Shown: one piece after another, positions 21,936 to 34,520 of the stretch
Numbering within the stretch: the stretch's first letter is position 1
Layout of the letters: every line of letters begins with the position of its first letter
Origin: Cornus controversa
Lineage: Eukaryota > Streptophyta > Magnoliopsida > Cornales > Cornaceae
Direction of reading: 5' to 3'
Assembly: GCA_026545225.1 (NCBI GenBank)
Contig: CM048846.1
Location: forward strand, 54,614,270 to 54,678,269
DNA: 64,000 bases
Position numbers and translations under genes: made by a program
Notes under the pieces: generated by a model
Seen by the model: the letters and a program-made list of their open reading frames with translations, nothing else
Databases searched by the model: none
What the model was told of the DNA's origin: nothing

Positions 21936-22953
21936 ACCTCCCCTCTTTAAAGGAATTTCGTCCTCAAAATTAGAAACATATTTTAAGTAGTAAACAAGTC
22001 AGGGTACTTTGAGCGGATTTCTTATTCTCGCTCCCATGTAGCTTCCTCGACTCCGTGATGTCTCCAAATGACTTTAACCAATGGGATGGTCTTTTCCTGA
22101 AACACTTGCTCCCTAGTATCCAAAACATGTATTGGCCTTTCCTCGTAAGATGCGTCCTCCTACACCTCAAGATCTATCCAATCTAAAATATGTGATGGGT
22201 TCGGCTTATACTTTCTCAACATTGAAATATGGAAAGTATTGTGCACACTTGATAATTGCAGTGGCAATGCCAACGGTATGCAACCTCACCCACATGATCC
22301 AATATCTCGAATGGATCAATAAACCAAGGGGCTAGCTTTTAGCTATGCTCAAATCTCATCAAACCCCATCGTGGTGAGACCTTTAGGAAGACATGGTCCC
22401 CCACCTTAAATGCTAAAGGCCTCCGCCTTCTGTTGGCATAGCTTTTCTGACGACTTTGATCCGTAAGCAAATGTTGTCGTATGATCTTAATCTTTTCTGT
22501 AATCTCTCTAACTATATCTAGCCCCAAAGCCACTGTCTCACTGACCTCTGTCCAATATACCGGTGACCTATAAGGTTTACTGTACAATGCCTCAAATGGA
22601 GCCATCTCAATACTAGCTTGGTAGCTATTATTGTATGCAAACTCCACCAATGGAAGGTGATCCTCCCAACTACCTCGAAAATCAAGTGCACATGCTCTAA
22701 GCATATCCTCCAAGATCTGTATGGTACGCTCTGACTGACCATCCATCTGAGGATGGAAAGTCGTACTAAAATGGAGGTCTGTATCAAGTGTAGTCTGAAA
22801 ACTCTACCAAAATCGTGACATGAATCTCAAATCTCTGTCAGACACAATAGAAACTGGCACTCTGTGCAGCCTTAAAATATTATCAATGTACAGTCGACTA
22901 AGAGTATCCACATCGTCCGTCACTTGAATCGAAAGGAAGTGAGCCACCTTGCT
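21936..22953 (-). pseudogene. Family D pol fragment: integrase and chromodomain
   Basis: Minus strand, next to LTR D as expected for the 3' end of pol. At 22746-22339 the integrase is readable: [40 protein letters not shown], then the C-terminal FKVGDHVFLKVSPRW. Degenerate chromodomain sequence follows towards 21990. Upstream, the frame-broken integrase core runs to about 22953 (corresponding to the LTKVAHF segment of element C), where similarity stops abruptly at a junction with plus-strand RT sequence. No RT, protease, gag or 5' LTR of this element is present. Confidence 0.82.
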
Positions 22954-25713
22954 AAGTTAAAAAAGATAAATGACCAATTACAAGAGCTAATAGACAAGGG
23001 ATTTGTACGTCACAGTACTTCGCCTTGGAGAGCTCTGATTCTTTTTGCTAAGAAGAAGGACAGATCCTTGTTGCTTTGCATTGACTATTGGAAGTTGAAT
23101 CGGGCAACGATTAAGAATAAGTATCATTTGCCAAGAATAGTTGATTTGGTCAATCAACTGAAGGGTTCTAAATATTTCTCAAAGATTGACTTGAGATCGG
23201 GCTATTATCAGTGGGGGTTAGAGAGGCGGACATTCAAAAAACTATTTTTTGCAAAAGATACGGACACTACGAGTTCTTGGTGATTCTGTTTGGTTTGACG
23301 AATCCACCAGCAACATTCATGGATTTGATTAATCAAGTGTTCAATGTGTATTTAGACATATTTGTAATCTTGTTCGTTGATGACATCCTAATGTACTCAT
23401 CTTCAGAAGAGGAGCATGAGGATCACTTGAGGAGAGTATTACAACTCTTAAGAGAGCACCAATTATATGCCAAATACAAGAAGTGTGAATTTTGGCTAGT
23501 GGAGGTGAAATTCCTCGAGCATATTATGTCCGAAGGAGTTTCCATGGATCCATCCAAGATAGAAGCGGTGATGAGTTGGGAAAGACCTAAGAGCATATTT
23601 GAAATACGTAACTTCTTAGGATTGGCTGGGTACTATCAGAGATTTGTGAAAGACTTTTCGAGGTTAGCAGCACCAATGACCAACCTTACCAACCCGAAAA
23701 GGAGTGAAATTTGTGTGGAATGATGTTTGCGTTCATCCATTCATGGAATTAAAGAGTCATTTGACTTCGGCTCCAATTTTGATTATTCCATAACGTGGGT
23801 TGGGGTACACAATCTATTGTGATGCTTTACGACTTGGTTTGGGTTGTGTGTTGATGCAAATCGAAAGAGTAGTAGTGTATGGTTCGAGGTAATTGAAAAC
23901 TCGTGAACAAAATTACCCAACTCACGGTTTAAAGTTGGCAGTGGTGATTTTTGCACTCAAAGTTTGGAGGTATTTCTTATATGGTGAGAAGTTTAAAGTA
24001 TTATCTAATTACAAAAGTCTCAAATACCTTTTCTCACAAAAAGATTTGAATATGAGGCAACGGAGGTGGATGGAGTACATGGAAGACTATGACTTTGACT
24101 TGCAATATCATCCGAGAAAGGCCAATGTGGTCGTGGATGTCCTAAGCAAGAAGTCACATGGTAGTTTGGCAAACATAGCTATACGGGAGTGGAAAATGAT
24201 GGACGATATCTTAGAAATGGGGTTAAACTTCAGTGAGGATGACGGACCGGTAACTCCTTTTACTCTTATCTCTCAACCAACTCTTGTGAATAGAGTGATT
24301 GAAGAGCAAAGGAAAGATAGTGAGATTGATGTTATTCGCACTCGGCTTTCGGGTGGTAAGGTGGTGGATGGATGGATGATTCATTTCGATGAGAGCTTAA
24401 AATTCAGAGGGAAGATGTTTGTTCCCTTGACTTGTAGAGAAGAAGTCCTGAAGGAGTTTCATAATTTAAGACTAGCAGTGCATCCTAGTGGTACCAAGAC
24501 GTACCATAACCTACGACGACAATATTGGTGGAAGGGTAAGAAGAGAGATGTAGCTTAGTTTGTAGCGAGGTGCCTCACTTGTCAATAAGTGAAGGTTAAA
24601 CATCAGAGACCAGCAGGGTTATTACAGTCGTTGCCTGTGGTAATGTGGAAGTGGGAGCATGTCACTATGGACTTTGTGACAGGGCTTCCTAGGTCGAAGA
24701 AGAGTCACAATGCAGTTTGGGTTGTGGTTGATAGACTAACCAAAGTGGCTCATTTTTTTCCTATCCGAGTGACCGATGATGTGGATACTCTCAATAGATT
24801 GTACATTGAGCAGATCCTTAGACTTTATAGTGTGCCAGTTTCTATCATTTCAGATAGAGACCCACGATTTATATCTCAGTTTTGGCATAGTTTTTAGGCA
24901 ACACTTGATATAGATCTTCACTTTAGTATGACCTTTCATCCTCAGATGAAAGATTAGTCCGAGCATACTATACAGATTCTGGAGGCTATTCTACGGCATG
25001 TGTACTTGATCTTCGGGGCCAGTTGGGAGGATCACCTTCCATTGGTGGAGTTTACCTATAATAATAGCTATCAAGCTAGCATTGAGATGACTCCATTTGA
25101 GGCTTTGTATAGTAGGCCGTGTAGGTCACCTGTCTGTTGGACTGAGGTCAGAGAGACAGTTTCTTTGGGGCCAGATATAGTTCGAGAGATTACAGAGAAG
25201 ATCAAGATAATAAGGCAACAGTTGCTTACAACTTAGAGTCATCAGAAAAGCTATGCTGATAGAAGGCAGGGACCTTTAGCATTTGAGGTGGGGGACCATG
25301 TCTTCCTAAAGGTGTCACCGCGAAGAGGTTTGATAAGGTTCGGTCATATAGTTCGAGAGATTACAACCATTATTTATCGGACCATTTAAGATTTTGGATC
25401 AGGTTGGAGAGGTTTCTTATCACTTGGCATTGCCACCACGAATGTCAAGTGTGCATAACACTTTCCACGTATCTATGTTGAGAAAGTATGGAAGAGATCT
25501 GTCACATGTGTTTGATTGGACATAACTTGAGGTGGAGGAGGACGAGTCATAGAAGGAGAGATTGATTCATATTTTGGATACTAGAGAGTAAGTGCTTCGG
25601 GCCAAAACCATTCCTTTGGTTAAAGTGCTTTGGAGGCATCACGGATTAGAGGAGGCTACGTGGGAGCATAAAAAAAAAGTCTGCTCAAAGTACCCCGAGT
25701 TGTTCACCACTTG
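22954..25713 (+). pseudogene. Family C pol: RT, RNase H, integrase, chromodomain (decayed)
   Basis: Plus strand, starting abruptly inside the RT lead-in ([15 protein letters not shown]) at the inversion junction. RT continues over two frames: 22954-23283 ([28 protein letters not shown]) and 23211-23723 ([25 protein letters not shown] with the catalytic [18 protein letters not shown]). RNase H and the integrase zinc domain are at 23893-24558 ([37 protein letters not shown]). The integrase core is at 24589-24897 and 25000-25236. A chromodomain (VLRAKTIPLVKVLWRHHG-like) ends at the stop 25711-25713. Many stops and shifts; no functional protein. Confidence 0.88.
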
Positions 25714-25750
25714 AGGTATGTTTCTAACTTCGAGGATGAAATTTCTTGAA

Positions 25751-25761
25751 GGTTGGGAGGT
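25751..25761 (+). other. Polypurine tract of family C
   Basis: GGTTGGGAGGT immediately before the LTR start TGTAGAGAC at 25762. Same motif and place as in element B. Confidence 0.8.
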
Positions 25762-26846
25762 TGTAGAGACAGTGTCAAATTTTGACCAGTTTCCATTTTA
25801 AGCATCATTTTTGCCCTAATTACATTTTAATGATGTTTAGCATGTTGTGAATATGGGAAACATGTTTAGGGAGCTGTTTTAGGGTTGAAAAAGTTTTGAG
25901 AACATTTGGAGAAGTTTGACTTTTTGGGTTACGGGGCCTCGAGATGAGGTCCGGTGGGTTTGAGAATTTGAAATTTTTTTGAAAAAATCTTATTTTTAGT
26001 TATGGACCAAACTAAATGTTTAGAGAGTTAAGGAAGCAATTTTAGAGCCATAACCGCTTTTGAAATTAAAAATAGAGCTCGGGAGGGTACGTTAAGTGAC
26101 TCGGGGGCGTTTCGGTCATTTCAAACCCCAAGTGGAGATATAAATATCTAGAGGGGCTGAGATATTTCATTTTTCAGTAATCTCTCTCACCCTAACTCTC
26201 CCACTTCATCTCTCTCCCTTCTATCTACATTTCAGAGGTTTTGTGCTTTGATTTTGGATTTTCCAAAGAAGAGTAGATTGTTCCTCAAGCTAAGGGCTTC
26301 GGTTTGAACTGAACAAAAAGCATTTTTGGCAAGGTAGAAAGGGCTGGGATTTTCGAAACATAGCTTCCAAGCTTAGGATTTGAGGTAAAGGTGTAAAATT
26401 CTTCTTTATTTTGATTCTATAAGTCACATACTTGTGACATGAATGTTATTTTGAGATTTTATGAAAAGTATGAATTTGTGCATATATATATAAATTAAGA
26501 TTATGTATTGTGCATGAGTTGGTGATGTTTATGAACCCATATTACGAATTATGTTCGTTGAGAATCATTGTGAAAGCTGATTCTATGTGTAGAGTAAAGA
26601 CATGAAAAGAAGATTTTCTCGTAAATGCATTGGTTGTGATTTTCATAAAATGGGTGATTTTCATTGTAACAAGCTTGAGGTGAAAGTGTGTGCGTAAGCT
26701 TGACATAGATTATGCATTTGGTGAGAATTTTGAAAATTGTGAATTTGTGCATTTATGTGGTAAGTGTACATTATGTGAAAAGTGCATTTTTGGGGCATGC
26801 GTGAAAACTAAGAAGGGCTTGGAGCCCTAGGGTGCAAGACCCAAAA
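25762..26846 (+). mobile_element. 3' LTR of Tekay-like family C, part 1
   Basis: Starts TGTAGAGACAGTG after the polypurine tract. A TATA-like GATATAAATATC at 26136-26147 lies about 375 nt in, as in family B. It is interrupted after CAAAA (26842-26846) by a minus-oriented solo LTR and resumes at 40195. The whole LTR, without inserts, is about 2.58 kb. Confidence 0.85.
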
Positions 26847-28689
26847 TGTCACGCCTCGATTTCCAGTGCTCCTGGAATCCAAGGGTGAACTGTGTTTTCA
26901 TCTCATCATCTTAAACCTCAATCTTGTCATAAACTATTCAAATGCGGAAGCTATCAATATGCACACCATTATAGTGGCACACACTCATCAATACCCCTCA
27001 CAATGGGTTCCACATTTGGTTCTACACATAAAAATAACCAATTTATGAAAATAAACTCCTTGCATAATTGGAATTTGATTTTGAAACCTACACTATTGGA
27101 TAGAGAATTCAAAATTCTCAAATTCAAAAAAAAAACCACACTCAATTCTGATTTAAAATGAAGGAGTTATGTCAAAATGAAGTTTGGACCAATTTTTAAC
27201 TTTGTAGTGAATAGTAACTTTGATTGTGAGAAAATGGTATTTCAATTGTGCGAAACTGGTGTTTCAATTGTGTGAAAATTTGTTCGATTGTGCGAAAATT
27301 TTACCCTTTCGGGACTCTAGACCTACATTGTTTCGCACGATTGAAATGGGGGTTTCGATTGTGCGAAATTACCCCTGTCTGGACCCCAAAAACCACAATA
27401 TTTTGCAACCACTTCGCATGATCGAAAAATGGGCTTCGATCGTGCGAAATGGTCATTTTACACAATCAAAATGCCTTGCACAAGACATCTAACAACCTTG
27501 TGCATAACCCATTTTAAGCCCAAATCTCAACCAAACAACCTTGGATCTTTCATTCCACATAAAAATCATCTACCAATGATGCACCACCATATACATACTC
27601 TAATTTATACATTTGAAACCTCACAACCATGATCCAAATGTAAATCCACACCACTAAGTATTTAAACCCAAGAGTTATACACAATGAACTTGATACCAAC
27701 ATTCTTTCATTTAAACCCCACAAGTCACATATGGTCCATACATGATCATTACATTTGAAATTAGAGTACATCAACGTAAATCAAATGCAAATATAACATC
27801 AATAACATAGTCCATATGCCACAAACTGGCAAGGACATCTATCTACATCTCCAAAGGAGTCAAAAGTCCAAAATGGAACTCAACAAGCTCTATTGAGCTA
27901 TTCATACTTCATCTTCCATTGTCGCCTTATCTAAAAAAGGTTTTTGTAAAAAATGGTGAGCTTTATCCTCTCTCGCTCAGTAGAAATGATCCACCCATCC
28001 CCACTCTGACCCATCAGCCATGCATGAATACACATGAAATCACTACATGTCTACATGATAAGTATACATATTTTTTACCCATAAACAATCACGTTTTCAA
28101 AACATGCGTGATGCTCCACATCTCAATGCACATACATACATACATATATATATATATGTATATATATCACCCCACAAATTCTTGAAAATCAATTCAACTG
28201 AGGACTTCGCTTGTCATAATCCATAGTAAGGGTCGCTTTGGGACCACATACTCTGCTCACGCTTTTTGGGCTACTAACTCGATGGAAGCGACACCCGTTT
28301 GGCCAAGTTTTGGGTCTTGCACCCTAGGGTTCGAAACCTTCATTAATTCTCACACATGCCCCAAAAACTCACTTTCACATAGTGCACATAATCACATAAA
28401 TGCACATATCCCACATAATGCAATGCATTTTACAAAATCAATGCATTTTCCTCCTCAACTCAAACTTGCCACAATGTCATCCCACTCATCTCATAAAAAA
28501 CATCATGTTTATGCATATTTGAAAAAACTCATATTTTTCATGCACAAGTCTATATTGAAAATCATATTTTAATAAAAAATGATCACAATTTCAACAATAT
28601 GCATTCCTAGTCTCATTTTCACATACACAACATATATAAGTCCTAACCAACATGTCAGACATTTATATATACATAATTCATAATAGTAT
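26847..28689 (-). mobile_element. Solo LTR of family B, part 1
   Basis: Starts TGTCACGCC (the U5 end of a minus-oriented LTR) and is homologous to the reverse complement of the LTRs of element B. Flanked by CAAAA duplications at 26842-26846 and 40190-40194, with no internal region, so it is a solo LTR of about 2.5 kb. It is split at 28689 by element B (duplication AGTAT at 28685-28689 and 39514-39518) and ends at 40189. A TTTCGATTGTGCGAAAT word cluster lies at 27218-27475. Confidence 0.88.
27218..27475. repeat. TTTCGATTGTGCGAAAT word cluster, solo LTR B
   Basis: Numerous copies of a 15-17-bp word with TTTCG...CGAAA ends (CGATTGTGCGAAA, CGCACGATTGAAA, CGATCGTGCGAAA) occur in both polarities over about 260 bp. 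In LTR orientation the cluster is about 370-630 nt from the U5 end. Confidence 0.8.
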
Positions 28690-31629
28690 TGTAGAGACCG
28701 TGCCCAATTTTGGCTGATTTTTTAATTTTTGTCATTTATTTCTTTAGACACATTTTAAATGATATTTAACATGTTTTGGATGCGGGGAACATGTTTAGAA
28801 GGTTGGAATATGGTTTTGGGAAGTTTTGGAAACTTTTGAAAAAGTTTGACTTTTTGGTCAACGGGAGCCTAGGATTAGGTTAAGTGAGTCTGGGAATTTT
28901 GGAAAAATTCTGGAAATTTTATTTTTGACTATAGACTAAACAAAATATTAAGAGTGTTAAGGAAGTGATTTCGAGTCCAACGGAGATTTCGGGAATTAAT
29001 TCCGAGCTCGAGAAGGTACATTAAGTGGTCGGGGGTAAAATGCTCATTTCGTGCCCCTAGGGTTGAGATAAATATCTGAGAAGTCAGAGATTTTCATTTT
29101 TACGGATCTCTCTCTCTCTCTAAAGCTACCACTTCATCTCTTTCCCTTCTCTCTAGAGTTTGAGGGCCTTAAGGTGTGATTTGAAATATCTTGAAGAAGG
29201 AAAGTGTGTAGGGGACATCAAGAGCATCGGTTTAAACCGATCAAAGTCTCCGTTTCATGAAGTTGAGAAAGCTGGGATTTCTCAAAGTTGGATTCAAAGC
29301 ATAGGATTTGAGGTAGGGGTGCTGGACTCACCTTTACTTTGATTCTATAGGTCACATAATTGTGACATGAAAGATAGATTGGGATTTCTTGAGTTTAGGG
29401 TTTTGTGTATATGTATATATATATGAAAATGTGATTTATGCACGTGGATATGTCTAGCATGTTAGTTAGGTCTTATGTATATTGTGTATGTGCAAATGAC
29501 ACTATGAATGTTCTTGATGAAAAATGTGTTCATTAGGTGAAAACATGAAAAATATGAGTTTTTATAGACTTGTGCATGAAAGATATCATTTTTCTAGTCA
29601 AATGCATAAGCATGATGATTTTCATGACATGAGTGTGATGACATTGTGACAATCTTGAGGTGAAAGGAAAATGCATTGATTTGACAAAAAATGCATTCAT
29701 GGTGTGGAATAAGTGCATTGATGTGATTATGTGCACTATATGAAAAGCGAGTTTTTGGGACGTGACAACATTGAAAATTAAGGTGAGGGAATGGTCCCTA
29801 GGGTGAAAGACCCAAAACTTGGCCAAGAGGAGGCGCTCCCGTCGGGTTAGCAACCCGATAAAGCGTAAGCAAAGTTTGGGTGCCGAAGAGACCCTTACTA
29901 TGGATGGTGTGATAAGCTAGTCCCCATTGAAGTGATTTCCATATTTATGTGGCGTGAGTTATATATATATTGTGGCTTGCACAATTTGATATATATATAC
30001 ATATGTATGCAAATGCATTGAGATGTGAAGCATCACTCATGATTTGAAAAACGTGATTGTTTATGGGTTAAAAGTATGTATACTTGTCATGTAGACATGT
30101 AGTGATTTCATATGCATTCATGCATGGCCGCTTAAGTTAGAGTGGGGTTGGGTGGATCATTCCTACTGAGCCGTAGTGTTGCTCACCCCCCACTTATATA
30201 AAGTTTTTCAGATAAGGCACCGATGGAGGACGAAACATAATTAGCTCAATGAACCTGGTTGGGTTCTTTTTTTTTGGATTCTTGATCTTTTGGGATGTAG
30301 ATAAATGTCCATGCCGGCTTGTGGCATGTTGACCATAGTTGTAGTGTTGCCTTTACATTTGTATCTTCTTTTGTTTATGAACTCCAAATATAAATGCCAC
30401 ACTTGTAGGAAGGAGACTTTTGAGAAATACATGTATAATGGCTTCCTTTATTTGAGACTTGATGAATGTATGCATCTTGATAGAAATGTATGAGGATGGT
30501 GTGATCGTGGTAATTCAAATGTGTGATTTGGAGTATATGTGTGATGATATGTCATGTATAGATGATTTTAATGTTGAGGGAATGGTCCTAGGTGGTTAGA
30601 ATGAGATTTGGACCTAAAATGGATAAAATGTGAGGTTGCAGGAAATTCTGCAGAATGCAATTTCGATTGTGCGAAATGGCAATTTCGCATAATCATAATT
30701 TCCTGTTGTGCCCAAACTTCAAACGGGCATAACTCGTTTATTTTAGATCGGAATTGAGCATGATTTTTTTTTTTTTGAAATTGAGTATTTTTGGATTCTC
30801 TATCCAATGGTATTGGTTTCAGATTCAAATTCCAGTCATACTAGGAATTGAGTCCCAGGAGTGAGTGATTTCCATGTGTAGCAAGTTGGTAACCCTTGAG
30901 AAATGTGCTAATGTAAGCATTTGGACTTCATGAATGGTGTTATCATTCCTTTGATGTTTGAGAGGTTGTATGGATGAATGTGAATGATTCTAGACAATTA
31001 GAGTGAGAGTTGGGATAAAAAAGACTAAGTTGTGAAATAACAGAAATTCTCAACAGAGAGAATTTCGATCGTGTGAAATGACCATTTCGCATGATCAAAA
31101 ATTCGATTGTGCGAAATGACTATTTTGCACAATCGAGAAAATGTAGGCTTTTGAGGATGAAAAGTCCAGAGAGGGTTGATATTTCGATACTACTTCGCAA
31201 GCATCTCGATTGTGCGAAGTACTTCGATCGTGCGAAATTTAGGTTTCATACAATCAAAATTTCGATTGTGCGAAATGCACTTTTCGTTTCATCGAAAAGT
31301 TGCAAGTCTAGATTGTAAGGAATATGCAGATATGGCTTGAAATAGGGCTCGTTGAGCTTGGTTGAGATTGAGTAGTGTGCATTTATATGTAACAATTGAG
31401 TTGAGCTTCCACAATAAATGAGTGTAATGAGGGTTCATTGGGTTTAATGGATAGTCAACCTCTGGTCTTTCGAGAGTGGGAAAATGGGGCGTTATGGCAT
31501 GGTATCAGAAATGGATACTATCGCATGAGCGTGCTTGAGATAGTTCATGGAGTTGGGTGAATGGGTTCACACTCGGGATTCGGGGTCAGTCCGGGGGAGT
31601 CTCGGCGGTCCAGATTCTGGGGCATGACA
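28690..31629 (+). repeat. 5' LTR of element B
   Basis: 2940 bp, TG...CA. A TATA-like GATAAATATC at 29066-29075 lies 376 nt in, followed by a CT repeat leader (29106-29122) and a long transcribed part. Word clusters lie at 30657-30705 and 31065-31305. The hairpins are more decayed than in the 3' LTR copy. Confidence 0.93.
31065..31305. repeat. TTTCGATTGTGCGAAAT hairpin cluster, 5' LTR of B
   Basis: A series of words and inverted words (TTTCGATCGTGTGAAAT, ATTTCGCATGATC, TTCGATTGTGCGAAAT, CGCACAATCGAG-like) form adjacent imperfect hairpins with 4-8-nt loops. The cluster lies about 325-570 nt from the U5 end of the LTR. Confidence 0.82.
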
Positions 31630-31632
31630 GCA

Positions 31633-31644
31633 TGGTATCAGAGC
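31633..31644 (+). other. Primer-binding site of element B (initiator Met tRNA type)
   Basis: TGGTATCAGAGC, three bases after the 5' LTR ends at 31629. Minus-strand cDNA priming site. Confidence 0.95.
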
Positions 31645-31935
31645 TTAACCGAGTTTAAATACCTACGGACGACGGGAAATGGTTAGGCCACGTGTTGGAT
31701 TGAAGGAAATCAATGATTCATGGGATTTTGAAATTTAGATTCTGACCCTAGCTTTGAGGCTTTTGAGTGTAAGCTAAGAATATGTACAAATTGCATGGGA
31801 AATTCTTATGTGCTTAATTGTTTACATAACATGCTATTTGTGAAGTGCTTTAGCATGTTGAGTATGTATGAAGTGAGTTGGTCCAATACATTTATACACA
31901 AATTCTAAGTATCTTCTTGTCATCTATATAGAAGG

Positions 31936-32925
31936 ATGCCACCAAGAAGAGCTCGTGAGAGGACACCGGAAGTGGTCCCTATTGGAGGAGAGCAATTTAT
32001 GCGCGACATGGTCACTACCATGCGACAAATTGCAAGGGAAACACAATGGGAAACTCAAGAGGAGACCCAAGCTCCACCTAGAGCAGCTCCTCCTAGTAGG
32101 ATGATAACGGCGTTGGGGCATGTTAAGAAACATAGTCCACCGTCGTATTCTGGGGGATCCGATCCAATGGTAGCAGAAAGTTGGTTGGATGAGATGGTTA
32201 CACTCCTTAATGTACTTGAAATAGAGGAGGACTTGAAAGTTAAGGTAGCCACTCACTATCTTAAGGATGATGCCAAACGTTGGTGGAAATTCTTGGGAGA
32301 TTACCATGATTTGGAGACAATGGAATGGGATACATTCCAAGTGCTTTTCTTTGAGAAGTACTTTCCAGTGACAGTAAAGGACAGTATGAGGAGAGAGTTC
32401 TTTAACCTTGTTCAAGGGACAATGACGGTGATGGAGTATGAAACAAAGTTTACCTCCTTGGCTCAGTTTGCAAAGGAGATGATCCCAACAGAAGAGCTTA
32501 AAATTAAGCAATTCGTAAGAGGTCTCCGAACCTACATACGGGACAAGGTTGGGATTTTAGGTTTGACCAACTATGCAGAAGTAGTGGAGAGAGCATTGAT
32601 TTCTAAAGAATTTAGCAATGATAACCAAAGGATAAGAGAAGCACAGAACCAAGTAAGGGGCACGGGATCCCTTACGGACAATCGTGTTAAAAAGAAGATG
32701 AGGATTGGTGGGCCATCCTCACAAAGGCAACAAACCCAATCAGTGAGTTATGTGGCTATACCTTCTGGATCTTTTTGATTGAGAATAATCTGTTTCAATG
32801 GCCAGAAATTGGGACACAGAATGGCTGAGTGTACTCAAGGGTAAGTTTCGTTAGTGGCAGATAAAAAGTGCTACCATTGTCATCAAATGGGGCATATTAG
32901 TTGGAATTGCCCATAGAAAAATAGT
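31936..32925 (+). pseudogene. Gag of element B, with in-frame stops
   Basis: ATG at 31936 opens a frame of 280 residues: MPPRRARERTPEVV, then the retrotransposon gag core (AESWLDEMVTLLNVLEIEED, DDAKRWWKFLGDY, FQVLFFEKYFP, MRREFFNLVQGTMTVMEYE). It ends at TGA 32776-32778. The same frame continues through TAA 32842-32844 and TAG 32914-32916 into pol, so gag and pol were one polyprotein. The nucleocapsid stretch between these stops has one complete knuckle (CYHCHQMGHISWNC) and one lacking its second cysteine (CFNGQKLGHRMAEC). Gag packages the RNA; this copy would make only a truncated product without nucleocapsid. Confidence 0.9.
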
Positions 32926-34520
32926 GTGCAGGGTGTTACTGGTTCTCAGCAGTGTCCTACGCAGCCTACGACTTCACAATCAAGTTTCAGGACATTACCA
33001 CCACAGCAGACAATGCCTTCAGTTCAGAGTTCGCGGGCACCTACTAGAGGAGCTATGTCTAGTGCTCCCAGTCAGCAGTCGGGATATCAGGGTGCAGGAC
33101 AGCAGGGCCAGAAATCACAAGGCCGTGCTTTTACTCTTGTCCCAGTAGAGACCTCGGCGAGACCGTCAGTGGTCCAAGGTATATTTCTTGTATCTAGCTC
33201 ATGGGCTAGGGTTTTAGTAGATTCAGGTGCATCACATTCATTCATATCATATGCATTTGCTTGTGCTTTGGGGTTGGAGGTGTCATCTTTGGACTCAGTT
33301 TTATCCATTGATACACCAGTTGGTGGTAGAGTGGTTTTGAGTGATGTGTGCCGATCTTGCGAGATCGAGATTTTGGGACATCGACTAGTGTTTGATTTCA
33401 TTCTCCTTGAGATGTCTAGCTTTGACGTGATCTTGGGTATGGATTGGATATCGACCTATAGAGCCAATATTGATTGTCATCGGGGAAGAGTGACCTTGTA
33501 TACACCCTCTAGTGTTAGTATATGTTTCGTGGGGGAGCGGGATGACTTTTACTTGTCGTCTTTGCATGGTTCGAGTGATCAGAGAGGGCTTGGGCATTTC
33601 TTAGTGAGCCTACTAGTTGATGGAGATGATGAAACACTTGGAGAGCTTCCTCGTATAGTGTGTGAGTTTATGGATGTATTTTCGGGGGACTTGACACAGT
33701 TGCCTCCAAAATGGGAAGTGGAGTTTGTGATAGATCTTGCTTCAGGTACCGCACCCATTTCTATGGCACCGTACCGAATGGGATCGACTGAGTTGAAAGA
33801 GCTAAAAGACCAATTACAAGAGCTATTAGACAAGGGATTTGTACGTCCTAGTACTTCGCCTTGGGGAGCTCCGGTTCTTTTTGCTAAGAAGAAGGACGGG
33901 TCCTTGCGACTTTGCATTGACTATCGGAAGTTGAATCAGGTAACAATCAAGAACAAGTATCCTTTACCAAGGATAGATGACTTGTTCGACCAATTTAAGG
34001 GTTCGAGATGTTTCTCAAAGATAGACCTGAGATCAGGCTATTATCAGTTGGGGATTAGAGAGCCGGACATTCCAAAAACTACTTTTTGCACACGATATAG
34101 ACATTACGAGTTTTCGGTGATGCCGTTTGGTTTGACGAATGCACCGGCAGCATTCATGGACCTAATGCATAGGGTGTTCAATGCCTACTTGGACAAGTTT
34201 GTGGTTGTATTTGTTGATGACATCCTAGTGTACTCGTCTTCGGAAGAGGAGCACGAGGTCACTTAAGGATTGTGTTGCAACTTCTAAGAGAACATCAATT
34301 ATATGCCAAATATGAGAAATGTGAATTTTGGCTAGCGGAAGTGAAGTCCAAGGGAGGGGTTTCCGTAGATCCATCCAAGATAGAAGCGGTGATGAGTTGG
34401 GAAAAGCCTAAGAGCGTATTTGAGATACGTAGTTTTTTGGGATTGACAGGGTATTATCAGAGGTTTGTGAAAGACTTTTTGAGGTTAGCAGCACCAATGA
34501 CAAAGCTTACCCGAAAATGA
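32926..34520 (+). pseudogene. Protease and reverse transcriptase of element B
   Basis: In frame with gag. A Ser/Gln-rich linker leads to the aspartic protease ([18 protein letters not shown], active-site DSG) and its end ([20 protein letters not shown]). RT blocks follow in order: [70 protein letters not shown] and [13 protein letters not shown] with the catalytic VDD. The frame is lost at about 34262 by a one-base change after EEEHE, and the next frame (from 34272) reads the RT thumb ([20 protein letters not shown]) up to TGA 34518-34520. Confidence 0.92.

Noticed and set aside
27919..28572. Frames on the plus strand within the solo LTR of family B
   Set aside because: They are antisense to the LTR and not conserved in the reading frame of the other B LTRs.
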